Positions 16,903 through 25,488 are shown, numbered from the stretch's first letter. The stretch: 38,776 nt of DNA from JBHPGW01 sp042569785 (GCA_042569785.1 JBHPGW010000026.1:1-38776); one strand, 5' to 3'. Notes: generated by a model not told the origin, from the letters alone. Program-made: numbers and translations.

Positions 16903-18382
16903 TGGGTATAATCCTTTCTGTAATATTTTTAACAAATGTTATCGGAAAGCTTATCATCTGCCTAACCCCCTCAACAGATGAAAGTGTACGCACCTGAGTA
17001 CGTACCTCTGTAAAAAGCTCCTGAGCGACAATTTTCTCCTCCACTTCGCCGACTTCTTTGACCATAGCTAAACGGTGAAGTGCGTATAACCCAATGATAA
17101 AGGCGAAGGCGAAAAAGAAGTCCCACTGCTGGAGATTCAATGTAGGCAAAGCGAATTCACCTGTTGGACTGGTATATTTAAGTGTCCATGCCAGTTCCCG
17201 GCCAGCAAAGAAATCGGCGAATTTACCGCCTAATATCGGAGCCACGCCAGCGGCTACCGAATTAGCTATTGTATTGGTGGCAAGATAAGCCGTAGCCTGT
17301 CCCTTTGGAGCGAGTTTTAAACTTATATTACCGGAAGCAAGAGAAACTCCTGCCGAAGCCAACCCCATCACCATGTGTATCACAATCAATAACGGTATCG
17401 TTAAAACGTATTTTTCCGGCATTGTAGTAAAAGTCCAGGCAAGTATTGAGAATATAAATAAAGGGCCGCTGATGGCTAAAACGGATTTATTGCTGAAGCG
17501 ATCAGTGAATCTACCCCAGATTTTAAGGAACAAAAAGTTAAAAACCTGGCTTAAAATTGAAAGACCTATGATAAATGACATACTCAGGCCTAATCGTTTG
17601 AGCATATAAACCATAAAGAAAGGCCCAGCTAGGTTGACAGCAAAGTTCCAGGAGCACATAAAAGCTATGAGCTTTCTGAAGTTTTCATCCCTGAATGGCT
17701 GGGACAGAAGCCTGAAAATCTTTAGTTTTTCCTGACCTTGGGGCATTCGTACCTCTGGTGTTTTTGCCAAAAAGAAAAGGCCGGTCAACCCTGCTACAGA
17801 ACCAACTATAAATAAGATTGAATAGCCAGCTATTTCCTGATCAGCAAATTGTTTTTTCCAAAAGTCAAGATAAACTGCCGCAAGTATACTTAGAGCAATT
17901 CCAACACCCGTGGCTATACGCATTCTCTTGGAAAAGAAAGAACCCATAATATTTTCAGGGATCAAATCTCTCATCCATGAGTTCCAACTGCATCCGGAAA
18001 CTGCCCCAAAAACCGAAACTGCTATCAGTAACATTAACAAAACTGCGATTGCAATTTTAGCAGGAAATATAAATGGGCTAAGAGCAATTACCAACCAGCA
18101 TATTCGACTCAATCCGGCAGCAATAACTGTAATCAGTCTTCGGTTGCGTATCTTTTCTACCAGGAATATTGAAGGCAGCTGCAGTAATTGTGACAAAGGG
18201 CCAATAGCAGCAAGCAACCCTATTACAAAATTTGAAGCTCCCAGCTTAATCGCAAAGGCAATTAAGAAGGCCCCGCCGGTTAGTACTCCCATGGCCTGAG
18301 AAGCTATACCATCTTTGATAATATATTCCAGACCTGACCGGACTTGGTCATCCGTAAGGCTTTCTTCAGCTTTAAGCCTCAT
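16889..18382 (-). CDS. major facilitator superfamily transporter
   Basis: About 497 aa from the ATG at 18382, which has GGGGGC 7-8 bases upstream. A TTG five codons earlier is possible but weaker. About twelve hydrophobic helices are visible, with a central cytoplasmic loop (KTPEVRMPQGQEKLKIFR) dividing two six-helix halves and a charged C-terminal tail. The N-terminal domain carries RNRRLITVIAAGLSR in the loop between helices 2 and 3, where MFS proteins have their basic motif A. The substrate cannot be inferred. It is the first gene of the - strand run ending with the glycoside hydrolase. Confidence 0.85.
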   Translation of the reverse strand: MRLKAEESLTDDQVRSGLEYIIKDGIASQAMGVLTGGAFLIAFAIKLGASNFVIGLLAAIGPLSQLLQLPSIFLVEKIRNRRLITVIAAGLSRICWLVIALSPFIFPAKIAIAVLLMLLIAVSVFGAVSGCSWNSWMRDLIPENIMGSFFSKRMRIATGVGIALSILAAVYLDFWKKQFADQEIAGYSILFIVGSVAGLTGLFFLAKTPEVRMPQGQEKLKIFRLLSQPFRDENFRKLIAFMCSWNFAVNLAGPFFMVYMLKRLGLSMSFIIGLSILSQVFNFLFLKIWGRFTDRFSNKSVLAISGPLFIFSILAWTFTTMPEKYVLTIPLLIVIHMVMGLASAGVSLASGNISLKLAPKGQATAYLATNTIANSVAAGVAPILGGKFADFFAGRELAWTLKYTSPTGEFALPTLNLQQWDFFFAFAFIIGLYALHRLAMVKEVGEVEEKIVAQELFTEVRTQVRTLSSVEGVRQMISFPITFVKNITERIIPNAKE

Positions 18383-18548
18383 TTTTATTGCCCCCAAATT
18401 TCAGCTTTTGCTCTGATTATAAAAGATAACCTAATCAACAAATCATTGCAAGGATTCAAAATGTTTCTCAGTTTTCTGGCCATATAACATTTTTACAGTA
18501 ACAGGAACAATATTTTTCAACACTTCTCAATATGCAATCACGATACTT

Positions 18549-18830
18549 TTATGGTTTGATTCGGTCCGATTTCGGTGCTGTGGCACAAGGAGCAGGTACA
18601 TTATGAACTATTTTTGCCTGTTCTTGACTAATATCCAGATCCATTTTGTACCCCTCATTCAAATCGTTTTTATCAGGTATTCTTCTATCCTGATAAAATT
18701 CACAAGCCGTGGCCCATGGTACTCTTGGTATACCTTCCAAGACGGAGCCTTCTGTGTTATTTTGGCAACGACCGTAGACGTTACTCTCAACATATTTGAA
18801 ATATTTACAAGTTTCACATCTCTGTCTCAT
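18549..18830 (-). CDS. small four-Cys metal-binding-like protein
   Basis: 93 aa. The first half has a cysteine pattern CETCKYF, GRCQNN and TACEFYQ (Cys5, Cys8, Cys22, Cys43), like small proteins that hold zinc or an iron-sulfur cluster. The second half is hydrophilic with no motif. I do not recognise the family by name. Its start overlaps the end of a possible 39-aa Cys-containing ORF, suggesting coupling downstream of the DUF2062 gene. The 150 bases after it, up to the MFS gene, hold nothing I can name. Confidence 0.6.
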   Translation of the reverse strand: MRQRCETCKYFKYVESNVYGRCQNNTEGSVLEGIPRVPWATACEFYQDRRIPDKNDLNEGYKMDLDISQEQAKIVHNVPAPCATAPKSDRIKP

Positions 18831-18933
18831 TTTTCATGTTTTCCATTAACGACCCATATTTTTCGGCACATTCTTTACAACTGCAAACGGTTAGATTTTC
18901 TCTATTGATGTTTAATAAAGCGATTATGCGCAT
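18814..18933 (-). CDS. possible 39-aa CxCxxC peptide
   Basis: An ATG at 18933 opens a 39-codon frame that ends in TGA at 18814-18816. It overlaps the DUF2062 gene end by 32 bases and the next gene start by 17. The peptide contains VCSCKECAEKYG (Cys17, Cys19, Cys22), a compact metal-binding or redox-like motif. No convincing ribosome-binding site is seen, so expression would depend on coupling. It could be chance, but it fills an otherwise empty 70-base gap in frame with coupling at both ends. Confidence 0.35.
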   Translation of the reverse strand: MRIIALLNINRENLTVCSCKECAEKYGSLMENMKNETEM

Positions 18934-19489
18934 AAGCTTTGCGGTGCCACTTAATAAGACGATAAAAAACAAAGTAGGCCGTAACTGAAACAGCACTACC
19001 TATAATCAAGCTTCCTACCCACAATTCGGTTCTGATATTCACAAGCAATGTCCAAAGTCGACGTAAAAAATCATCACGGCAAAAGGACGCCACGATATTA
19101 TCAAACGAAAGAAACTTTCTAAACAAGCCAGCAACTTCTCTACGAGTCAACAGTTGCTCTCCTCGTAAAGATCCCAAAAGAATCCTTCCAACCAGATAAT
19201 TGAAATAGTAGATAGGGACGGCGGTAAAGACATTTGTTACCCAAACAAAAGCAATCGCAACAAATTTGTTCGCCCTTACCAGAAGGGCCAGGGGCAACAC
19301 TATCAACGTATGCAAGCCTATAAGAGGTGTCCAGCCAACAAACAAACCAATAGCAACACCCATGGCAATTCTGTGGGCAGAATCATCAATATGCAGTATA
19401 TGGTACTTAACAAACCGAACGATTGGTCCTAGTATTGTTCGGTTGTAAACTCTATTTGTCGTAACGATAACTTCGCTTTTTCTTTGCAT
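18902..19489 (-). CDS. DUF2062 membrane protein
   Basis: 195 aa. The DUF2062 hallmark AIGLFVGWTPLIGLHT lies in the first hydrophobic segment (about residues 45-62). Further hydrophobic segments at about 62-80 and 85-105 and a C-terminal one around 160-178 follow, then a basic tail. The family consists of small inner-membrane proteins of unknown biochemical function, often near glycosyltransferase or cell-envelope genes. It is followed directly by the small Cys proteins on the same strand. About 145 bases without an obvious gene separate it from the basic exported protein upstream. Confidence 0.85.
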   Translation of the reverse strand: MQRKSEVIVTTNRVYNRTILGPIVRFVKYHILHIDDSAHRIAMGVAIGLFVGWTPLIGLHTLIVLPLALLVRANKFVAIAFVWVTNVFTAVPIYYFNYLVGRILLGSLRGEQLLTRREVAGLFRKFLSFDNIVASFCRDDFLRRLWTLLVNIRTELWVGSLIIGSAVSVTAYFVFYRLIKWHRKAYAHNRFIKHQ

Positions 19490-19634
19490 TATAAGTCACC
19501 AATATTTTTGAGCCTGGGAAAACTGAAATCTTCAATGGGTATCCCTTAGGAAAAATCAAAAATTCATCTCAAAATCTTTGAGTTTACCAATTATCCTCTT
19601 CTAAAGTATTGTATAGGCTTACATGTCATCTACC

Positions 19635-20183
19635 TTATCTTGATTGTGTTTGTTTGTGACTTCGACGTGAACCCTTGCCTTGCCTTCGATCTTTCCTTTC
19701 TTCTCGGGTTTTCATGCGGTCACTTTTCCGCTCAACCTGCAACTTCTTAATAATTTTCTCAAATCGCTTGTTCCTTGCAGCCAACAACTGGTCAACAGCC
19801 TGTACGGTCTTTTCGGATCCTTCTCCAACAGCTATCTCTCGCAAAAACTTGAGCTCTGCATCAACCTGTTTTTGCACGGCTTTTGCCAAGGCTATACGGT
19901 TTTCAACCTTGCGATTCAACCACTCACGCACTTCTTTCTTGCTCTCCTGGTCAATATGCAATAATGCTTTTTCCATCTCATCCTCTTCATCAATCTGAGT
20001 CTTGTTGGGGTCGATAGTATTGTTTGCATCAGTAGTTTGTTTGTGGCCTTTATCTTTTACTTGGACAACTTCCTGTTTGTCTGTCCTGTGCTGGGATTTT
20101 TTGATTTCTGTGTCTGCTAATGCAACAACAGAACTTAACGGGAGAACTGATAAAATTAATATTGAGATGATTAAACGTTTCAT
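19635..20183 (-). CDS. exported Lys/Arg-rich coiled-coil protein
   Basis: 182 aa with a classic signal peptide (MKRLIISILILSVLPLSSVVALA, cleavage likely after ALADT or ALA). The rest is highly charged. After an acidic/Asn stretch (about 45-75) there is a long helical region (about 75-160) with heptad-like spacing, and then a very basic tail ending KGSRRSHKQTQSR. I recognise no family. A periplasmic or envelope location is expected. The base composition matches the neighbouring genes, so I see no sign of recent transfer. Confidence 0.6.
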   Translation of the reverse strand: MKRLIISILILSVLPLSSVVALADTEIKKSQHRTDKQEVVQVKDKGHKQTTDANNTIDPNKTQIDEEDEMEKALLHIDQESKKEVREWLNRKVENRIALAKAVQKQVDAELKFLREIAVGEGSEKTVQAVDQLLAARNKRFEKIIKKLQVERKSDRMKTREERKDRRQGKGSRRSHKQTQSR

Positions 20184-20279
20184 AATATTTTCTCCAATAT
20201 AAAAAAGTTATTCTGAAATCCAGTCCTTTGCTAATTGATTTGCATCCTAAGAGCACATAAGTTAAATTTCATATTTTCC

Positions 20280-20528
20280 TCATATCTTGTTTTCCTCCCA
20301 ATAATCAGCCAGTATCTTCCGTAGTTCTCCCAACTGTTTTGGGGATAATCCTCGGAACAAGTCTTTTCTGCTATATGTGCCAAATATGTCATGGGGCTTT
20401 GTAGTGTGAGACTCAGGCAAACACCTGAATTTACCTTCCCATCGACAAATATGGAAACAGCCGGCCATCCAGGGCTGAATAGCCTTAACTTCTTTTTCCG
20501 CCATTTCAAACAGTGTTTCTGCGTTCAT
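20280..20528 (-). CDS. small hypothetical protein
   Basis: 82 aa and soluble. It has a compact middle with WMAGCFHICRWEGKFRCLPE (three Cys) and ends in an amphipathic helix (LSPKQLGELRKILADYWEENK). I do not recognise it. It lies between other small - strand genes, 18 bases after the 98-aa gene, which supports it being real. Confidence 0.5.
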   Translation of the reverse strand: MNAETLFEMAEKEVKAIQPWMAGCFHICRWEGKFRCLPESHTTKPHDIFGTYSRKDLFRGLSPKQLGELRKILADYWEENKI

Positions 20529-20546
20529 TCTTTTTTTCCTATTATG

Positions 20547-20843
20547 TTAAATCTTGATTGCGGCCAGTTTGCCCCAGTTTCTCCATACGCCGCAATAAAT
20601 TGAGAGCAATGATGGAGATCGATCAGGCTCAAGTACACTCTCGGTTACTACTATGTCTGTTGGCATTACCATAAGACGCCTTACTACAACCAGCTTACCG
20701 TCTTTGATTACACATGCCCACCGTGTCGCCCTGACAGTTTCAGGCCGTTCTGCAAAAAGGCCATAAATATGCCGTGCCATTTGTCTTTTTGTATATCCAG
20801 GCATTTTCCGTAAAATTTGGACAAAGGTAAAATTAAAGTTCAT
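20547..20843 (-). CDS. small hypothetical protein
   Basis: 98 aa from the ATG at 20843, which overlaps the last codons of the 65-aa gene upstream (GAT GAA CTT TAA) and is preceded by GAAGAGG. A longer reading back to 20969 would lie across that gene and has an uncharacteristic Met-rich N-terminus, so I rejected it. The sequence has a basic helix (LRKMPGYTKRQMARHIYGLF) followed by a predicted beta region (WACVIKDGKLVVVRRLMVMPTDIVV). No family recognised. Confidence 0.5.
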   Translation of the reverse strand: MNFNFTFVQILRKMPGYTKRQMARHIYGLFAERPETVRATRWACVIKDGKLVVVRRLMVMPTDIVVTESVLEPDRSPSLLSIYCGVWRNWGKLAAIKI

Positions 20844-21030
20844 CCTCTTCATAACCATAATCATAAATATCTTCGGTAAAATCTTCATCAAGTTCATGGT
20901 TATCTTCTCTAAGGTCGACAACTGCCACAGGGGAAGTGTCCCAATGCATATCTTCAGGTTTTGAAACACCTGCTTCTCTGAGCAGTCTTTCTTGTGCTTC
21001 GGGAGTTAAATCATCAAACATTATTTCCAT
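20833..21030 (-). CDS. small acidic hypothetical protein
   Basis: 65 aa, strongly acidic. It begins MEIMFDDLTPEAQERLLREAGVS, which predicts a helix, and ends in an Asp/Glu/Tyr-rich tail. It overlaps the lipoprotein gene end by 17 bases and the next gene by 11, so the three are probably co-translated. Function unknown. Pairing of an acidic protein with a basic partner (the 98-aa product) is suggestive of an interacting pair but nothing more. Confidence 0.5.
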   Translation of the reverse strand: MEIMFDDLTPEAQERLLREAGVSKPEDMHWDTSPVAVVDLREDNHELDEDFTEDIYDYGYEEDEL

Positions 21031-21526
21031 CGGCTATCTCCTCGTCTGATTCTTCGGTAGATTGTTCGCTCATTTGGCTAATTTGGCCCTCAAGATCTTC
21101 TATGCTTGCCTGCAATTCTTTAACCCACTGCTCGTATTCGCCGACTTCTTTGGTTTTCTCTTTCAATTGCCTGCTTAATTGTTCTGCTTGTGCTTTAGTG
21201 TCTTTTGTCTGCTCAATTGCTGAATCTCGCTGGTTGATTAGTTCGTTGAGTTGGGTTTCCAGTTCTTCCTGGGTTTGCATAGCAGCGGCAAGTTCTGACT
21301 TTGTTTTTTCCATCTCTTCAGAAATTTCGGCTATAGTTTCTTTTAGCTCATCCCTTTCGCTTTGAGTTTCCTCCAGGGTGGTTTTAACCTTTGCCAATTC
21401 AGCCTTGGCCTGCTCTGCTTCCGCAACAGCCTTGTCTCTTTCTTCGGCACCGCGGTCACAACCTGTTAAAACCAGCATGCAAACCAGCAAGCACAGAAAT
21501 TTTACAGTTGTTTTTCTCTCATTCAT
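21014..21526 (-). CDS. coiled-coil lipoprotein
   Basis: 170 aa. An N-terminal lipoprotein signal ends in the lipobox LVLTGC (lipidated Cys23). The rest is an almost continuous coiled coil rich in Glu, Lys, Ala and Gln (about residues 28-150), then an acidic tail. It would be tethered to a membrane and extend into the periplasm, like Lpp-type or spacer lipoproteins. A strong AAAGGAGC lies 6-7 bases before the ATG. Low-complexity coiled coils match many unrelated proteins, so no closer assignment is made. Confidence 0.75.
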   Translation of the reverse strand: MNERKTTVKFLCLLVCMLVLTGCDRGAEERDKAVAEAEQAKAELAKVKTTLEETQSERDELKETIAEISEEMEKTKSELAAAMQTQEELETQLNELINQRDSAIEQTKDTKAQAEQLSRQLKEKTKEVGEYEQWVKELQASIEDLEGQISQMSEQSTEESDEEIADGNNV

Positions 21527-21559
21527 TTATTTGCTCCTTTAGATTCTTCCTGTAACGAT

Positions 21560-22576
21560 TTATTCGAATATCCTATTCCATTTTCTTTCGCCTCTGCCTT
21601 CCCAGCTTCGCATATGATAAACATAGCTGGCTATCAAAGGCAAAACACTGGTAGCTTCGGCATAAACCATTTGTTCGTAAACCGTGTCAACTTTGCCCCA
21701 GGAGGCCGCTTCCTTCAGAGTAGAACTTGAGCAGGCCCCATCTCGAACATCAGCTACTGTAATCTGAACTGCGTATTTGTGCATATCAACTGATTTGCCC
21801 AAAACCTCGGCACAAACAACGGTATCCTGAGCAAAATTTTTCGGCACACCGCCCCCGATCATAAATAAGCCGGATATGTTAGACCTGATCTTAATCTCTG
21901 TCAGTTCTCTGAAATCCTTTACAGAATCAATGGAAACATGACGTTCTTCGTTTTCTGCCTGATGCTTTACCAAACCAAAGCCTGCACTGGAATCCGAAAA
22001 AGCCGGGCAAAATATAGGAACATCATTTTCGTATGCAACTTGAATTAAGGAATCTGGTTTTTCTGCGTTGTCAACCAGGTACTTACCCATCGCTCGGATA
22101 AATTCCCTTGAAGAATAAGGCCTGGGATCAAGCGAGTCAGCTATCTCCTTGATAGTGTTATCACAAACCTGCAATTGCTCTTCATCAATGAAAGTGTCAT
22201 AAATTCTGTCAATATATAATTCTCTTAGTTTCTGATCATCAACAAACGGGCTGCCTTTGTAATGTTTGAAACCAAGGGCCTCGAAGAAATCCATATCAAC
22301 AATGGCAGCTCCGGTGGCGACTATCGCATCGACCATATTATATCTGACCATATCAGAGTAAATCTGCATACAGCCTGCCGCACTTGTGCTTCCTGCAATA
22401 CACAGAATAATCGTACACTCCTGATCCTTTATCATCATATCGAAAATCTCTGCTACTCTTGCAGTATCTCTGGCAGTAAAAGACATATCTTTCATGGCCT
22501 CGATTATTTCTATTGAGTTAAAGGATTTTATATCGATGTGTTTGATAGGCTCTTTCAAATAATCATTCTTATCCAT
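21560..22576 (-). CDS. deoxyhypusine-synthase-like (homospermidine-type) enzyme
   Basis: 338 aa covering a whole deoxyhypusine-synthase fold. It keeps the catalytic lysine context ASWGKV (Lys295), which forms the enzyme-imine intermediate, and an NAD-binding-type region around TIILCIAGSTSAAGCM and GGGVPKNF. Bacteria have no eIF5A, so bacterial members are thought to transfer the aminobutyl group of a polyamine to a small amine such as putrescine, giving homospermidine or related polyamines. It starts one base after the agmatinase stop, with GGAGAA upstream, and follows pdaD-speB, which supply putrescine from arginine. The exact product is inferred. Confidence 0.87.
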   Translation of the reverse strand: MDKNDYLKEPIKHIDIKSFNSIEIIEAMKDMSFTARDTARVAEIFDMMIKDQECTIILCIAGSTSAAGCMQIYSDMVRYNMVDAIVATGAAIVDMDFFEALGFKHYKGSPFVDDQKLRELYIDRIYDTFIDEEQLQVCDNTIKEIADSLDPRPYSSREFIRAMGKYLVDNAEKPDSLIQVAYENDVPIFCPAFSDSSAGFGLVKHQAENEERHVSIDSVKDFRELTEIKIRSNISGLFMIGGGVPKNFAQDTVVCAEVLGKSVDMHKYAVQITVADVRDGACSSSTLKEAASWGKVDTVYEQMVYAEATSVLPLIASYVYHMRSWEGRGERKWNRIFE

Positions 22577-22577
22577 T

Positions 22578-23432
22578 CTATTCTCCGAATTTGTAACTCA
22601 ATAATTTGTAAACAAGCTTTGCAGCCATAAAATCCGGGGCTTTGTTGCTGCTTTCCGGACACAGTTCGACAACATCAAAACCAACAATATTTTTTTTGTT
22701 AGAAACAGTCTTTAGCAATGTCAAAACATCGTACCAAAGCAATCCGCCCGGCTCAGGTGTGCCTGTTGAGGGCATTATTGAAGGATCAAAAACATCCAGG
22801 TCTATTGTTATGTAAACATTATCCGAAAGCATGGGGATGACTTTGTTGATCCAATCTGTGTTGTTGTGTATATCTTTCGCAAAAAATATTTTTGATGGAT
22901 CGACAGAGTCTTTTTCACTTATATCCATACTTCTGATGCCAACCTGGACAATTGGAGAAATTTCTTTTGCCCTGGCCATAACACAGGCATGGTTATACTT
23001 CGAACCACTGTACTCGTCCCTTAGATCAGCGTGAGCATCTAATTGGAGAATGGTAAGATCATCATATTTTTCAGCGTGCGCCTTAACAGATCCAATGCTT
23101 ACCGAATGTTCACCTCCGATTACTATGGTGAATTTGTCTTTGCCAAGATAATACTTGACGTTATCAACAACTGCCTCAACCATCTCGATGGTCGAAATCT
23201 CTCCACCAATAACACTTTCTGTGAAGATGCCGCGTTTATAGACCTCTGAATCTGTTTCTATGTCATATAGTTCCATATTAGCCGAGGCTTCAATTATCGC
23301 TTCAGGCCCTTTGTCAGCACCTTTTACCCAGGTACTCGTGCCATCATAAGCAACCGGCAATATCACTATTTCGGAATTTTCCGGATTCGAATGTTCTTCA
23401 GGCAAGTACCCAAAATTAATCGCATCTTTCAT
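22578..23432 (-). CDS. speB: agmatinase (ureohydrolase family)
   Basis: 284 aa. All binuclear manganese motifs are present: GGEHS (His109), LDAHAD (Asp132, His134, Asp136) and ITIDLDVFDPSIMPSTGTPEPGG (Asp211, Asp213). The TGTPEPGG form and the arginine decarboxylase upstream indicate agmatinase (agmatine to putrescine plus urea) rather than arginase. Normal length. It is the middle gene of a three-gene polyamine operon, 15 bases after pdaD and one base before the deoxyhypusine-synthase-like gene. Confidence 0.93.
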   Translation of the reverse strand: MKDAINFGYLPEEHSNPENSEIVILPVAYDGTSTWVKGADKGPEAIIEASANMELYDIETDSEVYKRGIFTESVIGGEISTIEMVEAVVDNVKYYLGKDKFTIVIGGEHSVSIGSVKAHAEKYDDLTILQLDAHADLRDEYSGSKYNHACVMARAKEISPIVQVGIRSMDISEKDSVDPSKIFFAKDIHNNTDWINKVIPMLSDNVYITIDLDVFDPSIMPSTGTPEPGGLLWYDVLTLLKTVSNKKNIVGFDVVELCPESSNKAPDFMAAKLVYKLLSYKFGE

Positions 23433-23447
23433 GGCTGGTAAACTCCA

Positions 23448-23999
23448 TCAATCAAACAAAAACATTGCTAAGGCGACTGTTGTTGTCCATAGTCCTTCCT
23501 TGCCTTTAGCCGTTTGGGTTATGTTAGTGGTTTTAATAAACAGCCCGCTGGATTTATAGGCCTGTTCTTTTTCCGACCAGGCTTTATCGGGGTCAAATTC
23601 CATCCCTAATGTTGTACCCAACATGCCGGCAGCCAGGTCTTCAGCTGTGTCTCCTGCCTGTTGGCTATTCATGCCGTGTTCATGTATCTCACTGAGGTAT
23701 CCCCACTTGTCCCCATCTTTAGGAATCGCAACTCCTATCGAAGACGCCACCAATCGTCCGTGTTCATTTGTGTCTGCCCTGGCCATAACACAAAAACTTA
23801 TAGATCCAGGAGTTAGTAACTTGACACCTTTTTCCCGGCTGATGACTTTGCATTTCGATGGCAAAATTGATGACACCTGAACCAGGTTTTGTTGGGCTAC
23901 GCCAGCTTGTCTCAGTGCCTGCTCAAAAGATTTCAGTTTGTACTTATCTCGACCAACTCCCTTAGTCAAAAACATTTTTGTGGGTACAAGATTGTTCAT
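23448..23999 (-). CDS. pdaD: pyruvoyl-dependent arginine decarboxylase
   Basis: 183 aa. The self-cleavage site VSSILP is visible (Ser43-Ser44). Cleavage there makes a small beta chain and an alpha chain with an N-terminal pyruvoyl group that acts as cofactor. The family's conserved GSISFCVMARADTN and GYLSEIHEHG segments follow. It converts arginine to agmatine, the substrate of the next gene's product. A GGAG 7 bases before the ATG is a good ribosome-binding site. This decarboxylase type is known from archaea, chlamydiae and scattered bacteria including planctomycetes. Confidence 0.92.
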   Translation of the reverse strand: MNNLVPTKMFLTKGVGRDKYKLKSFEQALRQAGVAQQNLVQVSSILPSKCKVISREKGVKLLTPGSISFCVMARADTNEHGRLVASSIGVAIPKDGDKWGYLSEIHEHGMNSQQAGDTAEDLAAGMLGTTLGMEFDPDKAWSEKEQAYKSSGLFIKTTNITQTAKGKEGLWTTTVALAMFLFD

Positions 24000-24047
24000 T
24001 TAACACTCCTAAAATTTGGCTTCTCATATAATTCTATTGTTTGATTA

Positions 24048-25445
24048 TTAAACCATTAAGTTTTGTTTACACCAGGGACAATAATTCCAAAAATCTGTAT
24101 CAACGGGCCAATGACATCGTCCGCATATTTCAGGAAATGGTCGAACATCCCAGGCCTGTCTCGCCTTGCGATGGCACCAGGGGCAGTAATGCATAAATCT
24201 TATGAGTTTTCCATCACAGTGTTTACACCTGCAATGATAACGTACCTTCGGTGAGCTGGTTTTGTTTTTTGATTCAAATCCAGGCCCATAACACCATGGA
24301 CAGAATCGCCATTCAGGCAGAACCCCTTTATGACATCGATGGCAAATGTGGCTAAACTGACTGCAGGTATCAAAACGGTTTTTGCCGCTTCCACACCAAG
24401 GGCAAATCCGCATCCTCTCGGCTATTGGCTCATCACAATCGATACATCTAAATATTACAGGAAAAACCCTGCCGTATTTATTTACAAAAAGCTCACGTCG
24501 AACCTTGCGCCAATCGGTTTCCTTTTTTTCAGCCTTCGGGGCTAATATTTTTTGTTGGCTTTTAGGCAAAGCCTCGATCATAGCTGTTAACATCTTACCA
24601 GCGTTTGCGAAACGCAGCTTTGGGTCTACCGCTACGGATTTCTTTATAAACTTTACAAAAGTTGAACAGGTTCTTTCCTGCAGACGTTTGTTTCCGCGAA
24701 AAGGCCAATCAAATGGCCAGCGAGGAAGCACCCCTGTAATATATTCGTAGAGAATCAAGCCAACAGAAAAACAATCGCTGCGATAAGTAGGACGACCATA
24801 AGCCTGTTCGGGAGCAACATATCCAGGAGTGCCATAATCATCGACGGTTTTCATTCGGCCTTTTAACTTCAAAGATATTCCAAAGTCTCCTAATGCAGCT
24901 CTTTTATCAGGAAATAAAAATATGTTACCCGGGGTTACATCGCAGTGTACAGTACGATGGCTGTGTGCATAGGTAAGGCCTTCAAGAACCTGAATAATAA
25001 TCGAGGTTATTCGCCTAACCGACATCGGCTTAGAGCAGTCAGCTAAACAGCCAGTAGATAGTTCGGTTGCAAGTATTACATGCTCATCGATAATATCAGC
25101 ATTTTTAACTGAGAGTATATTCGGATGACGCAACTTGGAAACTGCCCGAACCTCCCTAAATAGTACCTGATTATCACGGTTGCCATTAACATCAGACAGG
25201 GGTATTTTCAGGGCAACGTATATACCTTCTACGCTGTCTCTTGCCTCCCACACCTCGCAGAATCCACCCGTACCAAGACATTTTTTCAGGCGGTACTTGC
25301 CCAGATGGGCTCCATTTTTAAGATGTAGCCCGGCACGCTCAGAATCAGATTTTTTACTTGTATCCACCACGCCATTTATTTCCTTATAAAACCTGCCATA
25401 ATCAAGCCGAATAAAAATATTACTTTTTTTCGGCAAAGTCAACAT
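24048..25445 (-). CDS. Ser/Thr protein kinase with four CPWC zinc ribbons
   Basis: 465 aa from the ATG at 25445; a GTG at codon 26 preceded by AAGGAA is an alternative. The kinase domain spans about 48-300: glycine loop GTGGFCEV (58-64), Lys80 in ALK, catalytic Asp169 in HCDVTPGN (HCD in place of the usual HRD), DFG 187-189 and APE 211-213. All catalytic residues are kept. The C-terminal ~130 residues hold four zinc ribbons, each an early Cys pair followed by CPWC: 334/337 with 348/351, 368/371 with 382/385, 407/410 with 421/424, and 441/444 with 456/459. No membrane span. It is divergent from tetR across a shared operator. The ribbons probably bind a partner or nucleic acid. Confidence 0.9.
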   Translation of the reverse strand: MLTLPKKSNIFIRLDYGRFYKEINGVVDTSKKSDSERAGLHLKNGAHLGKYRLKKCLGTGGFCEVWEARDSVEGIYVALKIPLSDVNGNRDNQVLFREVRAVSKLRHPNILSVKNADIIDEHVILATELSTGCLADCSKPMSVRRITSIIIQVLEGLTYAHSHRTVHCDVTPGNIFLFPDKRAALGDFGISLKLKGRMKTVDDYGTPGYVAPEQAYGRPTYRSDCFSVGLILYEYITGVLPRWPFDWPFRGNKRLQERTCSTFVKFIKKSVAVDPKLRFANAGKMLTAMIEALPKSQQKILAPKAEKKETDWRKVRRELFVNKYGRVFPVIFRCIDCDEPIAERMRICPWCGSGKNRFDTCSQFSHICHRCHKGVLPEWRFCPWCYGPGFESKNKTSSPKVRYHCRCKHCDGKLIRFMHYCPWCHRKARQAWDVRPFPEICGRCHWPVDTDFWNYCPWCKQNLMV

Positions 25446-25450
25446 TTTTC

Positions 25451-25486
25451 TTGACTATTTGGTCAGTTTTGACTAAATAGTCAAAA
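25451..25486. promoter_or_regulatory. TetR operator with overlapping divergent promoters
   Basis: Perfect 10-bp arms TTGACTATTT (25451-25460) and AAATAGTCAA (25475-25484) flank 14 bp. Nested in it are TGAC-N6-GTCA (25452-25465) and a palindrome with 9-bp arms TTTTGACTA/TAGTCAAAA about an AA centre (25467-25486). On the + strand TTGACT (25451) and TAAATA (25474) are 17 bp apart, a good sigma-70 promoter. The - strand has TTGACT with a weaker CAAATA. The regulator made next door is the obvious ligand. Confidence 0.75.
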
Positions 25487-25488
25487 TT

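Noticed and set aside
20547..20969. 140-aa version of the small gene at 20547
   Set aside because: The extra N-terminal part lies across the 65-aa acidic gene in another frame and has an implausible Met/Ile-rich sequence. The 98-aa version from 20843 is coupled to that gene.
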